Shown: positions 30,039-41,697 of the stretch, in pieces
Numbering within the stretch: position 1 is the stretch's first letter
Layout: the number at the start of each line of letters is the position of its first letter
DNA from: Henriciella sp.
GTDB lineage: Bacteria; Pseudomonadota; Alphaproteobacteria; Caulobacterales; Hyphomonadaceae
Assembly (NCBI GenBank): GCA_013213825.1
Contig: JABSQA010000007.1
Coordinates: forward strand, 1-45,441
DNA length: 45,441 nucleotides
Reading direction: 5' to 3'
The notes under the pieces: model-generated
Database searches by the model: none
Told to the model about the DNA's origin: nothing
The model's input: only the letters and a program-made list of their open reading frames with translations
Translations under genes and position numbers: made by a program

Positions 30039-31635
30039 GAGCGCGCTGTTTAGCGGCGTTTTGATGGGAATAAGCGCAGCCTTCGGCGGCCACGCCCAGA
30101 TCGAGTCTGACAGTATGGATGATCTCGGCGCCTGGGGTCAGCGCTACCTATCTTCGAATGAAACTGAGTTCCCGACGACGCTGTGGCGGAATTCGAATGA
30201 TGAATTTCTGCTTTCGCTGCTTCAATCGGTAACCACCGTAGACCTTGGTCCGGCGGAGCGACGCTTATTGCGACGGATCATTCTCTCCCCAGCAACACCA
30301 CCAAGCGGCGTTCATGCTGAGAGCCTGCTTGCGGAGCGCGCACGTCTGATGCTTGAGCTTGGTGAAGCACGCGCAGCGGCGGCCCTCGTACCCCGTCTTG
30401 AGCAAGCGGCGCCGGGACTCGATGCAGAGACATTGGCTGTCGACCTTGATCTCGCCAGCGGCCAAGAAGCCTCCGCATGCGGAACGCTAAACGGGCCTCC
30501 GAAAGAAGGGGAATATTGGCTCAAACTACGCGCAGTCTGCGCCGTGTTGAGAGACAATTATTCCGGCGCCCAGCTCGCCATTGAAGTAGCAGCGGCGCAA
30601 GGCGTCGATGATCCTTGGATGGTGGAAGCCATATTCGCGGCCTCTGGCGATACGCCAAACCCACCCGGTGCGAAGTTCGATTCAGGCCTGAATATCGCGC
30701 TTTCCTCCAAAGCCGTTCTTGATACCAATCGCGTCACCTTATCGGGCGACCGCCCTTATCTCGCGGCGGCAGCGGCGCTAAGGCCTGGTGTCCCGGCGGA
30801 GCTACGGGCGCGGTTCGCAGAGATTGCGAGCGCGAAGGATCTCATCCATCCAGATGATCGGCGCACAATTTTGCTCGACCGGTTTGAAGACGAAGACTAC
30901 ACACCGACCAACCCGCTCGAACAGGCCTTCGCCACTTTGCGCGACCCGGTTTCCACGGATGCGGCCCGCGCTGAAAGCGTCGCCAGCGTGCTAAGCCTCA
31001 GCACCGAAACGGGTCTCAACGGACTTCGTCCAATCGCACAATTATTTGTTCCGGATCTGGAAACGCTACCTCAATCGATCGAGACGGCGCCTTTCGCGCT
31101 CGATTTTGCGCGCGCTGCCCTCGCGGCTGGCGAGCTTGATCTGGCGCAATCTTGGCTCAGCGCGGCAAGTCTTGAAGGCCTCGAACCCGCCGATGCATAT
31201 GACATTGCACTGACTGAGGCCGTTGCCGCCATCAGTACGCCAGATGTTTCAACAGCCTCTCTGAGGGCCATCGAAAAGCGGCTAACCAGCTCGGTCGATT
31301 CGGAAAGCCGCGAACAGCAGGCGGGCCGCGTGTTCACCGCATGGATTGGGCTCGGATTGCCCTTATCGCCCATCGCGCGGGACTTTGTCGCATCCATTCC
31401 GGATTCCGGTGAACGCATCCCTCAAGGCCAGTTGACGGCGTTGAAAGCCGCCCGCCTCGGCGATGCGATCAGCGAATCGGCATTGATGATCCTGGTCACA
31501 ACAAGAGGGGATGTGGCGCGACTGTCACCCACCGATTTGACGGAAATGCTAGAAGCACTGATTGCCTTGGATGCCGAAGATGTCGCGCGAGAATTGGCGC
31601 TGGAGGCCACGGTATTTTGGGAGGATGTGAATTGA
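30028..31635 (+). CDS. Secreted hypothetical protein, Ala/Leu/Glu-rich, probably helical repeat
   Basis: 536 aa from refined ATG; N-terminal signal MFSKSALFSGVLMGISAAFGGHAQ; no recognised domain. Confidence 0.7.
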   Translation: MFSKSALFSGVLMGISAAFGGHAQIESDSMDDLGAWGQRYLSSNETEFPTTLWRNSNDEFLLSLLQSVTTVDLGPAERRLLRRIILSPATPPSGVHAESLLAERARLMLELGEARAAAALVPRLEQAAPGLDAETLAVDLDLASGQEASACGTLNGPPKEGEYWLKLRAVCAVLRDNYSGAQLAIEVAAAQGVDDPWMVEAIFAASGDTPNPPGAKFDSGLNIALSSKAVLDTNRVTLSGDRPYLAAAAALRPGVPAELRARFAEIASAKDLIHPDDRRTILLDRFEDEDYTPTNPLEQAFATLRDPVSTDAARAESVASVLSLSTETGLNGLRPIAQLFVPDLETLPQSIETAPFALDFARAALAAGELDLAQSWLSAASLEGLEPADAYDIALTEAVAAISTPDVSTASLRAIEKRLTSSVDSESREQQAGRVFTAWIGLGLPLSPIARDFVASIPDSGERIPQGQLTALKAARLGDAISESALMILVTTRGDVARLSPTDLTEMLEALIALDAEDVARELALEATVFWEDVN

Positions 31636-32447
31636 AACGGATCGTCTGGCTTTTCGCTCCAATCCTGATACTGGCCGCCTGTGTGAGCCCGCCTGAAGCC
31701 CCTGTGACGGCTGAAGAAGCGGTTCGCCCACCGCCCGGCTCAAATGAAATGCTTCGCGCGAACCTTACGCATGATCCGCATATCGAAGTAATTATTTCGG
31801 ATGTGGTCATACCAGCAGGCGCGACCGTGCCACGGCATTTTCATCCCGGTGAAGAATTTATCTATGTGATCGAAGGATCCGCTATACATGTTGAGGAGGG
31901 AAAAGCTGACCAAATCCTGCAGGCAGGAGACAGCTATGTTATTCCCCCGGATGCTATTCACGCCCCTCGCGGGGGTCCAGATGGCGCCCGAGCCATCGTT
32001 TTCCGTGTCCATCGGGACGGCCTTCCAGAGCGGATCAATATCGGAGAGAATGGTCCAATTCCGGACGTGAGCGGTCTTACGCTGCGGGTGAATGCTGAGT
32101 CGGTTTCGGAGCTGCAAAGCAAAGTCTCGGGCCGACCGGACGCCAATTGTATTCCCATGGCACGCCGCGCTGTGATGTGCCGCATTTCGGAAGGTCGCGA
32201 GATCTATGTCTTCACCGAAATCGGCGATCCGGCGCACCCATCTGTATTATATCGCGGGTTCTCTGAGTCAGAAACTGGCGTAACCGAACTTGCTGAGCGC
32301 GGTTGGTCCGCAGCGGACGCTGAAAATGCCGCGCGATTCTTTGGATCACTGTCTGTATGGCCGGAAACTGCCGTGCAGCCTAACGGGCCGCATTCAGAGC
32401 ATCATCCGCATTCAGATCACCATCATAAAGCGCCCGGCCAAGAATAG
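31632..32447 (+). CDS. Cupin-domain lipoprotein with His-rich C-terminal tail
   Basis: TTG start at 31632 with upstream GGAGG; lipobox [31 protein letters not shown]...[16 protein letters not shown]; tail [12 protein letters not shown]. Confidence 0.82.
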   Translation: MKRIVWLFAPILILAACVSPPEAPVTAEEAVRPPPGSNEMLRANLTHDPHIEVIISDVVIPAGATVPRHFHPGEEFIYVIEGSAIHVEEGKADQILQAGDSYVIPPDAIHAPRGGPDGARAIVFRVHRDGLPERINIGENGPIPDVSGLTLRVNAESVSELQSKVSGRPDANCIPMARRAVMCRISEGREIYVFTEIGDPAHPSVLYRGFSESETGVTELAERGWSAADAENAARFFGSLSVWPETAVQPNGPHSEHHPHSDHHHKAPGQE

Positions 32448-33111
32448 TTCCGGCAATCTCTCGAGCGCCCTTATGCGCGCGTAGATCGTGAATGTCCTGC
32501 ACACTCGCAACGCCGCCACTGGCAATCACTGGGATCGAGACCGCGTCCGCGAGCGCGCCGGTGAAGGCCACATTGACCCCGGTTTTCATGCCGTCACGCG
32601 AAATATCCGTGACGATTAAGGCCGCTACGCCGCACCCCTCAAAAGCCATCGCTAAATCGATGGCGGACATATCTGAAGTTTCCGCCCAGCCTTCGACCGC
32701 GACCATGCCATCTTTAGCATCAATGCCGACCACGATTTGGCCCGGTAGATCACGCGCGGCGGCTTTGACCAGGTCTGGATCACGCAAGGCTGCAGTGCCG
32801 AGTATGACACGGGACAAGCCCGTCTCTAGCCAAGCATCAATCTGCGCACGCGTGCGAATGCCGCCGCCAAGCTGAACCGGCACATCGGTTGCGGCAAGAA
32901 TGGCTTTTACGGCGTCTGTATTCGCACTCGCGCCTTCGAAAGCACCGTTCAAGTCGACCACGTGGAGATATTCGAAACCCATGTCTTTGAACTGGCGGGC
33001 TTGGTCAGCAGGGTCTGGATTATACTGCGTGGCTTGATCCATCTCACCGCGCAGCAAACGCACGCATTGGCCGTCTTTCAAATCAATAGCGGGATAGAGG
33101 GCGAAACTCAT
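32380..33111 (-). CDS. hisA: 1-(5-phosphoribosyl)-5-[(5-phosphoribosylamino)methylideneamino]imidazole-4-carboxamide isomerase
   Basis: [55 protein letters not shown]. Confidence 0.96.
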   Translation of the reverse strand: MSFALYPAIDLKDGQCVRLLRGEMDQATQYNPDPADQARQFKDMGFEYLHVVDLNGAFEGASANTDAVKAILAATDVPVQLGGGIRTRAQIDAWLETGLSRVILGTAALRDPDLVKAAARDLPGQIVVGIDAKDGMVAVEGWAETSDMSAIDLAMAFEGCGVAALIVTDISRDGMKTGVNVAFTGALADAVSIPVIASGGVASVQDIHDLRAHKGAREIAGTILGRALYDGDLNADDALNAAR

Positions 33112-33752
33112 TTCGGCTCCCAAAGGACGAAGTTGGAAAGGATCTGAAGACCGACGCGTTGGCTCTTCTCAGGGTGGAACTGTGTTGCGAAGATATTGTC
33201 GCGCGCGACCGCAGCAATGATCGGCTCGCCATAATGCGTGGTCGCCACGATATCCGTTTGCGCCGGATTTCGGTAGGCATAAGAATGCGTGAAATAGACA
33301 TGTGGATCGTCGCCGAGACCGCTCAATATTGGATGCGTTTGGGTCAATTCCAGCGCGTTCCAGCCCATATGCGGAACCGCCAAGCTGCCGCCCGGCGTGA
33401 TCCGGTCAATATCTCCGGGAATCCAGTCTAGTCCTGGCGTTTCGCCATCTTCTAATCCGCGTGTCGCCAGCAATTGCTGGCCGACGCAAATGCCAAAAAA
33501 CGGGACGCCGCGAGTCATCACGGCCTCATGCAGCGCTTTGACGAGACCATCATGCGCGCGCAAGTTCTGGGCACAATCGGCAAAGTGACCCACGCCAGGC
33601 AAAACAATTCGGTCCGCAAAGGCAATCGCGCTGGGGTCAGCCGTGATGCGAATTTCGCGGGTTTTCTTGGCATTATTCGCTGCGACACGGAGAGCGCGCG
33701 CCGCGCTATGCAAATTCCCGGAGCCGTAATCGATGAGCGCAATGGTCTTCAT
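33108..33752 (-). CDS. hisH: Imidazole glycerol phosphate synthase subunit HisH
   Basis: [53 protein letters not shown]. Confidence 0.95.
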   Translation of the reverse strand: MKTIALIDYGSGNLHSAARALRVAANNAKKTREIRITADPSAIAFADRIVLPGVGHFADCAQNLRAHDGLVKALHEAVMTRGVPFFGICVGQQLLATRGLEDGETPGLDWIPGDIDRITPGGSLAVPHMGWNALELTQTHPILSGLGDDPHVYFTHSYAYRNPAQTDIVATTHYGEPIIAAVARDNIFATQFHPEKSQRVGLQILSNFVLWEPK

Positions 33753-33895
33753 GCCTGCGCCCCTAGCGGAGAACCATCAGGAGGAAAAGAGGCGATGCGT
33801 GTCAGGCGCAGTGTCTCGCGACGATAGTCTGGTCAATTTGGGGTGGGCTTGGCAGGAAGACCCAAATCGACACTCGAGCTATTGGAGAATGCCCC

Positions 33896-35035
33896 ATGTC
33901 CTTGCCCGCCTCATATTTGCAAATGGTTTCCACCGTCACCGAAGACGGGACATTGCGCATGGAACTAGTGGAAAAACCTATGCCGGAGCCGAAACCCGGT
34001 CAGATCATTGTTCGTGTCGAAGCCACGCCGATTAATCCGTCTGATCATGGCGTCATGTTTGGCTGGTCTAACATGGCCGCTGCGAGCTCATCTGGGTCTG
34101 GAAAGGACACTGTGCTTACGGCGCCGGTCCCAGATCAGGGTATGCGCGTCATGAAAGCCCGTATTGGGCAAGCGCTTCCGGTCGGCAATGAAGGCGCTGG
34201 AACCGTTGTTGCAGCGGGCGAAGGCGACTATGCCCAAAGCTTGCTGGGTAAGATCGTCGCCGTCATGGGCGGCGGCATGTATGGCGAGTATCGCGCCGTA
34301 GACGCGATGATGGCCCTACCGCTTCATGACGGCCATACGGCTAAGGATGGCGCGTCTTGCTTTGTGAATCCATTAACTGCACTCTGCTTCCTCGAGACCA
34401 TGCGTATGGAAGGGCATACGGCGATTGTTCACTCAGCCGCGGCGTCTAATCTTGGTCAAATGCTCAACCGAATTTGTCAGGCGGATGGCGTTGAATTGGT
34501 CAATATTGTCCGCAAGCCGGAACAAGAAGAGATCCTACGCGGCCTGGGGGCGAAACACATCGTCAATTCGAGCAAAGACAGTTTCATGGCCGATTTGACC
34601 GACGCCATCCACGAAACCGGCGCGACGCTTGGATTTGATGCGACGGGCGGCGGTAAGCTGGCGTCCGACATCTTATCCGGCATGGAGGGCGCTGCCGCGC
34701 GCACGCCTGGGGCCTATAGTATTTACGGCTCCGTCGCACACAAGCAGGTCTATCTCTATGGCGGGCTCGATACCTCGCCGACAGTGCTGTCTCGCGGATA
34801 TGGTATGGCGTGGGGCGTTGGCGGCTGGCTCTTGCCGAACTTCCTCGCCAAAGCCGGACAAGACGTCGCTGTTCGCTTGCGCAAGCGCGTCGCCGATGAA
34901 CTGAAAACGACCTTTGCCAGCCATTACACCGATGAATTGTCGCTGTCAGAAGCGCTACAGGCGGAAAATGTCGCCAAATACAATGCTAAAGTGACCGGGC
35001 AGAAATACCTAATCTGTCCCCAAAAAGCGCTTTAA
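33896..35035 (+). CDS. MDR-family zinc-binding/quinone-type dehydrogenase
   Basis: [58 protein letters not shown]. Confidence 0.85.
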   Translation: MSLPASYLQMVSTVTEDGTLRMELVEKPMPEPKPGQIIVRVEATPINPSDHGVMFGWSNMAAASSSGSGKDTVLTAPVPDQGMRVMKARIGQALPVGNEGAGTVVAAGEGDYAQSLLGKIVAVMGGGMYGEYRAVDAMMALPLHDGHTAKDGASCFVNPLTALCFLETMRMEGHTAIVHSAAASNLGQMLNRICQADGVELVNIVRKPEQEEILRGLGAKHIVNSSKDSFMADLTDAIHETGATLGFDATGGGKLASDILSGMEGAAARTPGAYSIYGSVAHKQVYLYGGLDTSPTVLSRGYGMAWGVGGWLLPNFLAKAGQDVAVRLRKRVADELKTTFASHYTDELSLSEALQAENVAKYNAKVTGQKYLICPQKAL

Positions 35036-35625
35036 AGGCTGCCTTTTGTACTGGCGGGGGCTCCAGCGAGTTTCGCATCTGGGGTCACCGCCATTCGCAA
35101 AGCGCGTGCGACGGCTTTGAAGCAACTTTCAGCAATATGGTGATTGTTCTCGCCATATAGGTTTTCAATGTGCAGGCACATGCCGCCATTTCCCGCCAAA
35201 GCCTGGAAGAATTCCTTGAACAATTCAGTGTCCATATCGCCGATTTTGTCGCGCTGGAAATCGACTTTCCAGACAAAATAAGGGCGTTTACACAAATCCA
35301 CCGCCGCCCGGCTGAGCGTCTCATCCATGGGCAAATAAGCGTGCCCATAACGGGTAATGCCAGCAAAATCGCCTAATGCTTGTTTGATCGCTTGGCCAAT
35401 AACTATGCCGGTGTCTTCGACCGTATGGTGGCCATCAATGTGGAGATCGCCGTCTGCCTTAACCTTCAAATCAATGAAAGAATGGCGTCCTAATGCGTCC
35501 AGCATATGGTCGAAGAACCCAATACCGGTGGCGATATCCGTCTTTCCGGTGCCGTCCAAATTCATGGTCACGGTGATATCGGTTTCTTTGGTTTTACGCG
35601 AAATAGTAGCGATACGGTCTGTCAT
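35032..35625 (-). CDS. hisB: Imidazoleglycerol-phosphate dehydratase
   Basis: [72 protein letters not shown]. Confidence 0.96.
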   Translation of the reverse strand: MTDRIATISRKTKETDITVTMNLDGTGKTDIATGIGFFDHMLDALGRHSFIDLKVKADGDLHIDGHHTVEDTGIVIGQAIKQALGDFAGITRYGHAYLPMDETLSRAAVDLCKRPYFVWKVDFQRDKIGDMDTELFKEFFQALAGNGGMCLHIENLYGENNHHIAESCFKAVARALRMAVTPDAKLAGAPASTKGSL

Positions 35626-35742
35626 GCGGCTCAAATAGTGTGAAATTTACCTGTCGACTAGCACACATCTGTTCACGACTCCCTAAACAATTCCGGTCAC
35701 AACAGTCGCAGAGGGATGAGTCGGGCATAAAAGGCAGTTGCG

Positions 35743-37728
35743 TTGAAACCTATTCGAGCCTTTTCAAGAACTCTTGCGAGGTCCAGCTTCGCGAGCGTAC
35801 TTTCTATCGCCGCCGCCACGCTAGCGATGACGCTATCGGTGGCCTTCACGATATTCTATTTCTCACAGTCTTGGAACGCTTATCAGTTGAGCGCAAAGGC
35901 CAGCGGCACCGAAGTGGCACAATGGCTCAGCCAAGACTTGATTAGCGGCGACATCGCGGCGGTTGAAACCACATTGGAACAGTCTTTCGCTGATCGTGCA
36001 ATGATTTTAACCCCCAATGGGACTCCTCTGTACGGGACGCTCTCTGAGGAGATGCAAGCGCGCAGCATGGAGTTTGCGCTCACTGAAAACGACCAAACCT
36101 TTGGCACATTGATTTATGCGCCTACCCTTGCTTATCAGCCACCCGTCCCGATTTGGGGTGCGGTGTTGATCTGCTTGGCGGTGACGATGCTATCTTCATT
36201 GATCATGGGCTTCTTTGCCAGCACGGTGGTTGGCTATGTCGGTCAAGTGACCCGTCTGATTGGCGACTATAGTCTGGTCGGTACCAGCCGCCGCAAAGTT
36301 TCAAAATTTGCATTCGCAGAGTTCCGCCAATTGGCGCTCGCGACCACACGGGCGACGCGACGCGTGGCGAAAGAACTCGATCATTTACGGGCAACCGCAC
36401 GTTTGGACGAGCGGACCGGGCTACTCAACGAACCGGCTTTCCATCAGGAAGTGAAGGACTCGGTCCAAACCCTCAACACTGCTTCTCAAGCCGTATTGAT
36501 CACCATCGAATTCCAAGCGCAAAATGCCAGCCAAGAGGGCATGAGCCTGCCGCTCACCAATGATGCCTATATCGAAGCGGCAAATCGGCTGCGCGTCTTC
36601 GCCGAGCAGGCTGTGATGAAGCATGGCTATGAACCGAGCGATTGGGTCTTGGGGAGCCTGTTCTCCGATCAATTCGCGCTGCTGATTAAAGCCAACGCGT
36701 CGCGGGAAGACGTCGCCAATGTTATCCGCGAGCTGCTCGGTGAATTCCGAATCCCGCTGACCTGTCAATCTCAAGCCATCCCTGTCACGCTGAATGGCAG
36801 TATCGTCTTGATCCCACAAGACGGCGACAGTCTGACCAAAATCCTTGAACGTGCACAAGCCACGCTCGAAGATCTGAAAGCCAAATCCCGGACCGGTTTC
36901 GCCTTCTACACGCCCAAACTCGAACGTCAGCGTGATGCGAAAGTCAAACTCGAGTCTGAATTGCGCCAAGCGGTTCAGGAAGATCGCTTCATCCCGCTGT
37001 TTCAACCGAAGATCGACCTCAAGACGGGCCGCATCTCCGGCGCCGAAGCCTTGGCCCGATGGCAGTTGGAAAATGGTCGCCTCGTCTCACCCTCAGTCTT
37101 TATTGAACTCGCTGAAGAGTGCGGCTTAATCGGCCATATCGGGTCACAGATCATGTATAAGGCGTGCGAAGAAGCCGCCAAATGGACGCGAGATGGCAAT
37201 GCGATCAATCTCGCTGTGAATGTCTCTCCGCGCCAATTCGAAGACGAGAATCTCGCTGAGACGATCTTGGATGCTCTGGCAAAATCCGGCCTGTCGCCAC
37301 GCCAATTGGAAGTTGAAATCACCGAGAGCTTGGCGATTCAACAGCCTGATCGCGTCCGCGCCGTGCTCGAACCGCTTCGCCGTCTCGGCATGAAGCTGGC
37401 AATGGATGATTTCGGCACTGGCCACTCAAATCTTGCCGTCCTGACGCAGATTGATTTCGATGTTTTCAAAATTGACCGTCAATTCCTCACCGGCACCCCT
37501 CAAGACGAGCAAGCCAGCGCAATCGTCGACATGATTCTGTCCATGGCGAACTCGCTGAACATGACAATTGTCGGCGAGGGCATAGAGACAGAAGAACAAG
37601 CCGCGTTCTTGACCAATCGTCGCTGTGATATTGGCCAGGGCTTCCTTTATAGCCCTCCAGTTTCAGCAAGTGCATTCAAAGAAATGCTGAAAACTCAACC
37701 CTTTATGACAAAGAAAATGACCGCCTAA
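35743..37728 (+). CDS. Membrane protein with degenerate GGDEF and intact EAL domain
   Basis: Two TM segments; degenerate GGDEF (SDQFALLI); EAL motifs AEALARW, NVSPRQFEDENL, EITESL, DDFGTGHSNLAVL, IDFDVFKIDRQF; TTG start. Confidence 0.9.
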   Translation: MKPIRAFSRTLARSSFASVLSIAAATLAMTLSVAFTIFYFSQSWNAYQLSAKASGTEVAQWLSQDLISGDIAAVETTLEQSFADRAMILTPNGTPLYGTLSEEMQARSMEFALTENDQTFGTLIYAPTLAYQPPVPIWGAVLICLAVTMLSSLIMGFFASTVVGYVGQVTRLIGDYSLVGTSRRKVSKFAFAEFRQLALATTRATRRVAKELDHLRATARLDERTGLLNEPAFHQEVKDSVQTLNTASQAVLITIEFQAQNASQEGMSLPLTNDAYIEAANRLRVFAEQAVMKHGYEPSDWVLGSLFSDQFALLIKANASREDVANVIRELLGEFRIPLTCQSQAIPVTLNGSIVLIPQDGDSLTKILERAQATLEDLKAKSRTGFAFYTPKLERQRDAKVKLESELRQAVQEDRFIPLFQPKIDLKTGRISGAEALARWQLENGRLVSPSVFIELAEECGLIGHIGSQIMYKACEEAAKWTRDGNAINLAVNVSPRQFEDENLAETILDALAKSGLSPRQLEVEITESLAIQQPDRVRAVLEPLRRLGMKLAMDDFGTGHSNLAVLTQIDFDVFKIDRQFLTGTPQDEQASAIVDMILSMANSLNMTIVGEGIETEEQAAFLTNRRCDIGQGFLYSPPVSASAFKEMLKTQPFMTKKMTA

Positions 37729-37750
37729 TCGATCTGAATCCGATCGGGGG

Positions 37751-37779
37751 CTTGATATTTTCAGATTTCTTCGTCATTT
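37751..37779 (+). promoter_or_regulatory. Possible heat-shock (sigma-32-like) promoter upstream of hslV
   Basis: CTTGATA - 14 nt - CGTCATTT just upstream of hslV; approximate match to CTTGAAA/CCCCATnT. Confidence 0.3.
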
Positions 37780-37787
37780 AGAGTTTT

Positions 37788-38348
37788 ATGATAAACGATA
37801 AAAATTCGTCATGGCCGGATTGGCATGGCACGACCATCTTGGCGGTTAGAACCCAAAATCACGTCGCAATGCTGAGCGACGGACAAGTGTCGATGGGCCA
37901 GACGGTCATGAAGGGCAATGCACGCAAAGTTCGCCGTCTCGGCGGCGGTGACATTCTTGCTGGCTTCGCGGGTGCGACCGCCGATGCTTTCACCCTGTTT
38001 GAACGGTTGGAACAAAAGCTCGAGCGGTTTCCGAACCAATTGCAACGCGCCGCGGTCGAGCTGGCCAAAGAATGGCGCACTGAACGGCAATTGCAAAAGC
38101 TCGAAGCGATGTTGATCGTCGCCGACAAAGAAACAACCTTGGTCATCACCGGTGCAGGTGACGTATTGGAACCGGAATATCCGGTCGTTGCTGTCGGGTC
38201 TGGTGGCAATTACGCGCTGTCAGCGGCGCGGGCGTTGATCGATTATGAAAAAGACGCCGAAACCCTCGGACGCAAAGCAATGGAAATTGCCGCCGATATT
38301 TGTGTTTATACCAATTCGCATTTCACCGTGGAGGTACTGGATGTTTGA
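37788..38348 (+). CDS. hslV: ATP-dependent protease subunit HslV
   Basis: [54 protein letters not shown]; followed by hslU. Confidence 0.97.
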   Translation: MINDKNSSWPDWHGTTILAVRTQNHVAMLSDGQVSMGQTVMKGNARKVRRLGGGDILAGFAGATADAFTLFERLEQKLERFPNQLQRAAVELAKEWRTERQLQKLEAMLIVADKETTLVITGAGDVLEPEYPVVAVGSGGNYALSAARALIDYEKDAETLGRKAMEIAADICVYTNSHFTVEVLDV

Positions 38349-39462
38349 TCGGACAGACCTACGCGCCGCCGTTGGCGCCAATGTACTCAGTGCAGACCAA
38401 GCCTCGCGCTTGGAAGCGTTTCTGCTATCGCGCAAAGATGATGGCGTTGGCAATGAACAGATCGGCCAGGAGAATCTGCGCTTCCTCGCCAATTTCAACG
38501 ACATCTTCATCACACTCGGCCTGGGAATCCTATTCGTCGGTGTGATCGCTTTGGTCGGGACCATGTCAGCGCCCGCTATGGCGTCTGGAAACTTGCTCGC
38601 GGGCGTGCTGTTCTCCCTCCCGGTCGCCGCCTTTGCCTGGATCCTTATGGAATATTTCTGCGCCCGGCGTCGCCTCTTATTGCCAAGCATGGCGCTGTCT
38701 GTGATCTTCGTCGTGTTTTGCACATCCGCTGCGATGTCGTTTGCGGCAAGCGTGATTGGGGCGGACATTGAGCGGCTCGACTTTAGCGAAATGTATGGCA
38801 CGACTGGCTTGCTCGGCGTGTTCATTTTCCTCTCCGCTTTGGCGGCCTCTATGGCGATATTCTTGCGCTTCCGCTTGCCCTTCTCGCTTGCGCTCAGCGC
38901 GATTTCAGCCGCAGGCGCCGTCTATGTCGGGGCCAGTTTCTTCGGGGACATCTACCAGGTTGTCGGCGGCCCGCTGCTTGTGGCGATGGGGGCTGCAACA
39001 CTCGCCGTGGCGATCTGGTTCGATATGAAAGATCCAGAGCGGATCCGCAAAGCGTCCGACAATGCATTCTGGCTCCACCTAGCCGCAGCCCCGCAATTGA
39101 TTTGGGGCATTAGTGCGCTTGTGACCGGCTCAAACATTTTGGGCGGCTCAACCAGTGGCGCGGATGATGCGTCTCAAGGCATCACACTGCTGATCGTGCT
39201 CCTCACCATCGGAGTGGTTTCATTGGCACTCAACCGCCGGGCTTTGATCGCGGCCAGCCTGCTGACATTCATCGTCACGCTGGTCTTTGTACTCAATCGG
39301 ATCGGATTGGATGGGTTCAATATCTTCATCACTGTGACAATGATCATCGGAACAGGAGTCGTTCTGCTCGGCGCAGGATGGAAGACGGCACGCAGAGCTG
39401 TGCTTGTATTTTTCCCAAAAGGCGGCACATGGAGCCAGGTATTCCCGCCTGAACCAGCTTAA
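38341..39462 (+). CDS. Multi-pass membrane protein (DUF2157-like)
   Basis: 373 aa; about 10 hydrophobic segments after soluble N-terminus; start overlaps hslV stop. Confidence 0.6.
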   Translation: MFDRTDLRAAVGANVLSADQASRLEAFLLSRKDDGVGNEQIGQENLRFLANFNDIFITLGLGILFVGVIALVGTMSAPAMASGNLLAGVLFSLPVAAFAWILMEYFCARRRLLLPSMALSVIFVVFCTSAAMSFAASVIGADIERLDFSEMYGTTGLLGVFIFLSALAASMAIFLRFRLPFSLALSAISAAGAVYVGASFFGDIYQVVGGPLLVAMGAATLAVAIWFDMKDPERIRKASDNAFWLHLAAAPQLIWGISALVTGSNILGGSTSGADDASQGITLLIVLLTIGVVSLALNRRALIAASLLTFIVTLVFVLNRIGLDGFNIFITVTMIIGTGVVLLGAGWKTARRAVLVFFPKGGTWSQVFPPEPA

Positions 39463-39479
39463 ACCTGCCGGACGAAACT

Positions 39480-40781
39480 ATGACTCAATTGACGCCTGCT
39501 GAGATTGTCTCAGAGCTTGATCGCCACATTGTCGGACAGACAGACGCTAAACGCGCGGTCGCGCTCGCCCTTCGCAATCGCTGGCGGCGCAAGCAGGCGC
39601 CGGATGGCCTGCGCGAAGAGATCACGCCCAAGAATATCTTGATGATTGGACCGACCGGCGTCGGCAAAACGGAAGTGTCTCGCCGCCTCGCCAAACTTGC
39701 CAATGCCCCATTCCTTAAAGTTGAGGCGACGAAGTTTACAGAGGTCGGCTATGTTGGCCGCGATGTTGAGCAAATTGTCCGCGACCTGGTTGAAGCCGCA
39801 ATCAGCATGCTGCGGGACCAGAAACGAAAGACGGTCGAAGATCAGGCCCGCGACACCGCGGAAGAGCGCTTGCTCGATGCGCTTGTCGGCGAAGACGCGC
39901 AATCATCCACGCGGGAAGTCTTCCGTCGCAAGCTTCGCGATGGCGAACTGGATGACAAAGCCGTCGACATAGATTTGGCTGAAACCAACAATCCGATGCA
40001 GATGATGGACATGCCGGGCAGCGGATCGATGAGCATGATCAATCTCGGCGACATGTTGGGCAAAGCCATGGGGCAGCGCACGAAACGCGTTCGCACAACG
40101 GTTCGCGAGGCTTATCAGCCCCTCATCGATGAAGAAGCCGACAAGCTCATCGATGAGGATTCCATCGCGCGGGAAGCGCTAAGGTCTGTGGAAGAAGATG
40201 GCATTGTCTTCCTAGATGAAATTGACAAAGTCGCGGGCGCTTCGGGCCGGTCTGGCGCAGATGTTAGTCGCGAGGGCGTCCAACGCGATCTCCTCCCACT
40301 CATTGAAGGCACAACCGTCTCGACCAAACGTGGGCCGATTAAAACGGACCATATTCTGTTCATTGCGTCTGGGGCATTCCACGTCTCAAAGCCATCAGAC
40401 TTGCTGCCGGAATTGCAGGGCCGCTTGCCCATCCGTGTTGAACTGACCGCCCTGACGCGGGACGATATGCGCCGCATCTTGGTGGAACCGGAAGCCTCTC
40501 TGATCCGCCAACATCAAGCCTTGATGGATGCTGAAGGGGTCACGCTTGAATTTGAAGAAGCTGCCATCGACGCGCTTGCCGACCTGGCTGTGAAGGTGAA
40601 CGACTCGGTCGAGAATATCGGTGCCCGCCGCCTGCACACTGTGATGGAACGCTTGCTCGACGAAATCAGTTTCACCGCTTCGGATCGAAAAGGCGAGACG
40701 GTGACCATCACCGAAGACTATGTCACCGCGCAATTGTCTGACTTGGTCGGCAATGCTGACTTGTCAAAGTTCATTCTATAA
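39480..40781 (+). CDS. hslU: ATP-dependent protease ATPase subunit HslU
   Basis: [82 protein letters not shown]. Confidence 0.97.
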   Translation: MTQLTPAEIVSELDRHIVGQTDAKRAVALALRNRWRRKQAPDGLREEITPKNILMIGPTGVGKTEVSRRLAKLANAPFLKVEATKFTEVGYVGRDVEQIVRDLVEAAISMLRDQKRKTVEDQARDTAEERLLDALVGEDAQSSTREVFRRKLRDGELDDKAVDIDLAETNNPMQMMDMPGSGSMSMINLGDMLGKAMGQRTKRVRTTVREAYQPLIDEEADKLIDEDSIAREALRSVEEDGIVFLDEIDKVAGASGRSGADVSREGVQRDLLPLIEGTTVSTKRGPIKTDHILFIASGAFHVSKPSDLLPELQGRLPIRVELTALTRDDMRRILVEPEASLIRQHQALMDAEGVTLEFEEAAIDALADLAVKVNDSVENIGARRLHTVMERLLDEISFTASDRKGETVTITEDYVTAQLSDLVGNADLSKFIL

Positions 40782-41696
40782 CGGCGCACCTTCTGCCTCA
40801 GGCGTTCCGGTATCGCGTTTGCCGCGCTGAGAGATGAAAATCCCAAGCAGGATCAAAAACCCGCCAGCCGCTTGCACCGGCGCCAAGGGTTCGTTGAACA
40901 TTTGCCAAGAAATCGCTGCAGCGACGACCGGTTGCACTAAGATGAGCACGCCGGCAATCGCGGCTGGCGTATGCCCAAGTCCCGTAATGATCAGACCTTG
41001 GCCGCCAATATGCGCAACAATGGCGAGAAAGAGCGGCACCGTGAATCCATGCAGGCTTGCCGGAAAGAAGTCCTCTCGAAAGCCGATCACCATCAAAGCC
41101 GCGACAAAGATCTCAACGGCCGTGAGCCAGAAGATCGTATCGATCCCGCTCAGAGTTCGCCTCGCCACACTTGCAGCGACGATATAGCAAGACACCAAAG
41201 CGGCAGCGGCGAGGGCGATCAAGTCGCCGCGAATATTGCTTTTACCATCTGCCGCGCCCCCGAGCGACAAAGCGCTGGCGCCGATCAACGCGATCATAAC
41301 AGCAATCAACCAGATCAGTGTCGGGCGCTCTTTAAGCACTATCCAAGCGACCAGTCCGGCGCAGATATTGCCTAAGTTCACAATGAAGGTTGCATTCGCC
41401 ACCGTCGTAATGGTCAGCGCCCAATGCCAGAGGCCGATATCCAGTGCAAAGAATGTCCCTGCAATAACAACAAATCGGTTCGGCTTGGCCGGCAAGCGCC
41501 GCTTCGTCGCGATCACGAGAAGAAATAAAAACGGAAGCGCCAAAGTGTAGCGCCAAAACGCGATGGCCTGTGGCCCCAAATCATCTAGGCCGAGCCTCAA
41601 GCCAATCGGCGCCAGACCAATACAAACCCCACCGCCCAAAACGAGCAGCGGGCCATACCAGGCCATGCGCTCGCGCGCGCGTGAGTGATCTGACAT
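40776..41696 (-). CDS. EamA/DMT-family transporter
   Basis: 10-TM duplicated EamA layout; [44 protein letters not shown]. Confidence 0.88.
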   Translation of the reverse strand: MSDHSRARERMAWYGPLLVLGGGVCIGLAPIGLRLGLDDLGPQAIAFWRYTLALPFLFLLVIATKRRLPAKPNRFVVIAGTFFALDIGLWHWALTITTVANATFIVNLGNICAGLVAWIVLKERPTLIWLIAVMIALIGASALSLGGAADGKSNIRGDLIALAAAALVSCYIVAASVARRTLSGIDTIFWLTAVEIFVAALMVIGFREDFFPASLHGFTVPLFLAIVAHIGGQGLIITGLGHTPAAIAGVLILVQPVVAAAISWQMFNEPLAPVQAAGGFLILLGIFISQRGKRDTGTPEAEGAPL

Positions 41697-41697
41697 G

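Noticed and set aside
36421-37005. 194-aa minus ORF inside the EAL protein
   Set aside because: Antisense shadow ORF of a well-supported gene
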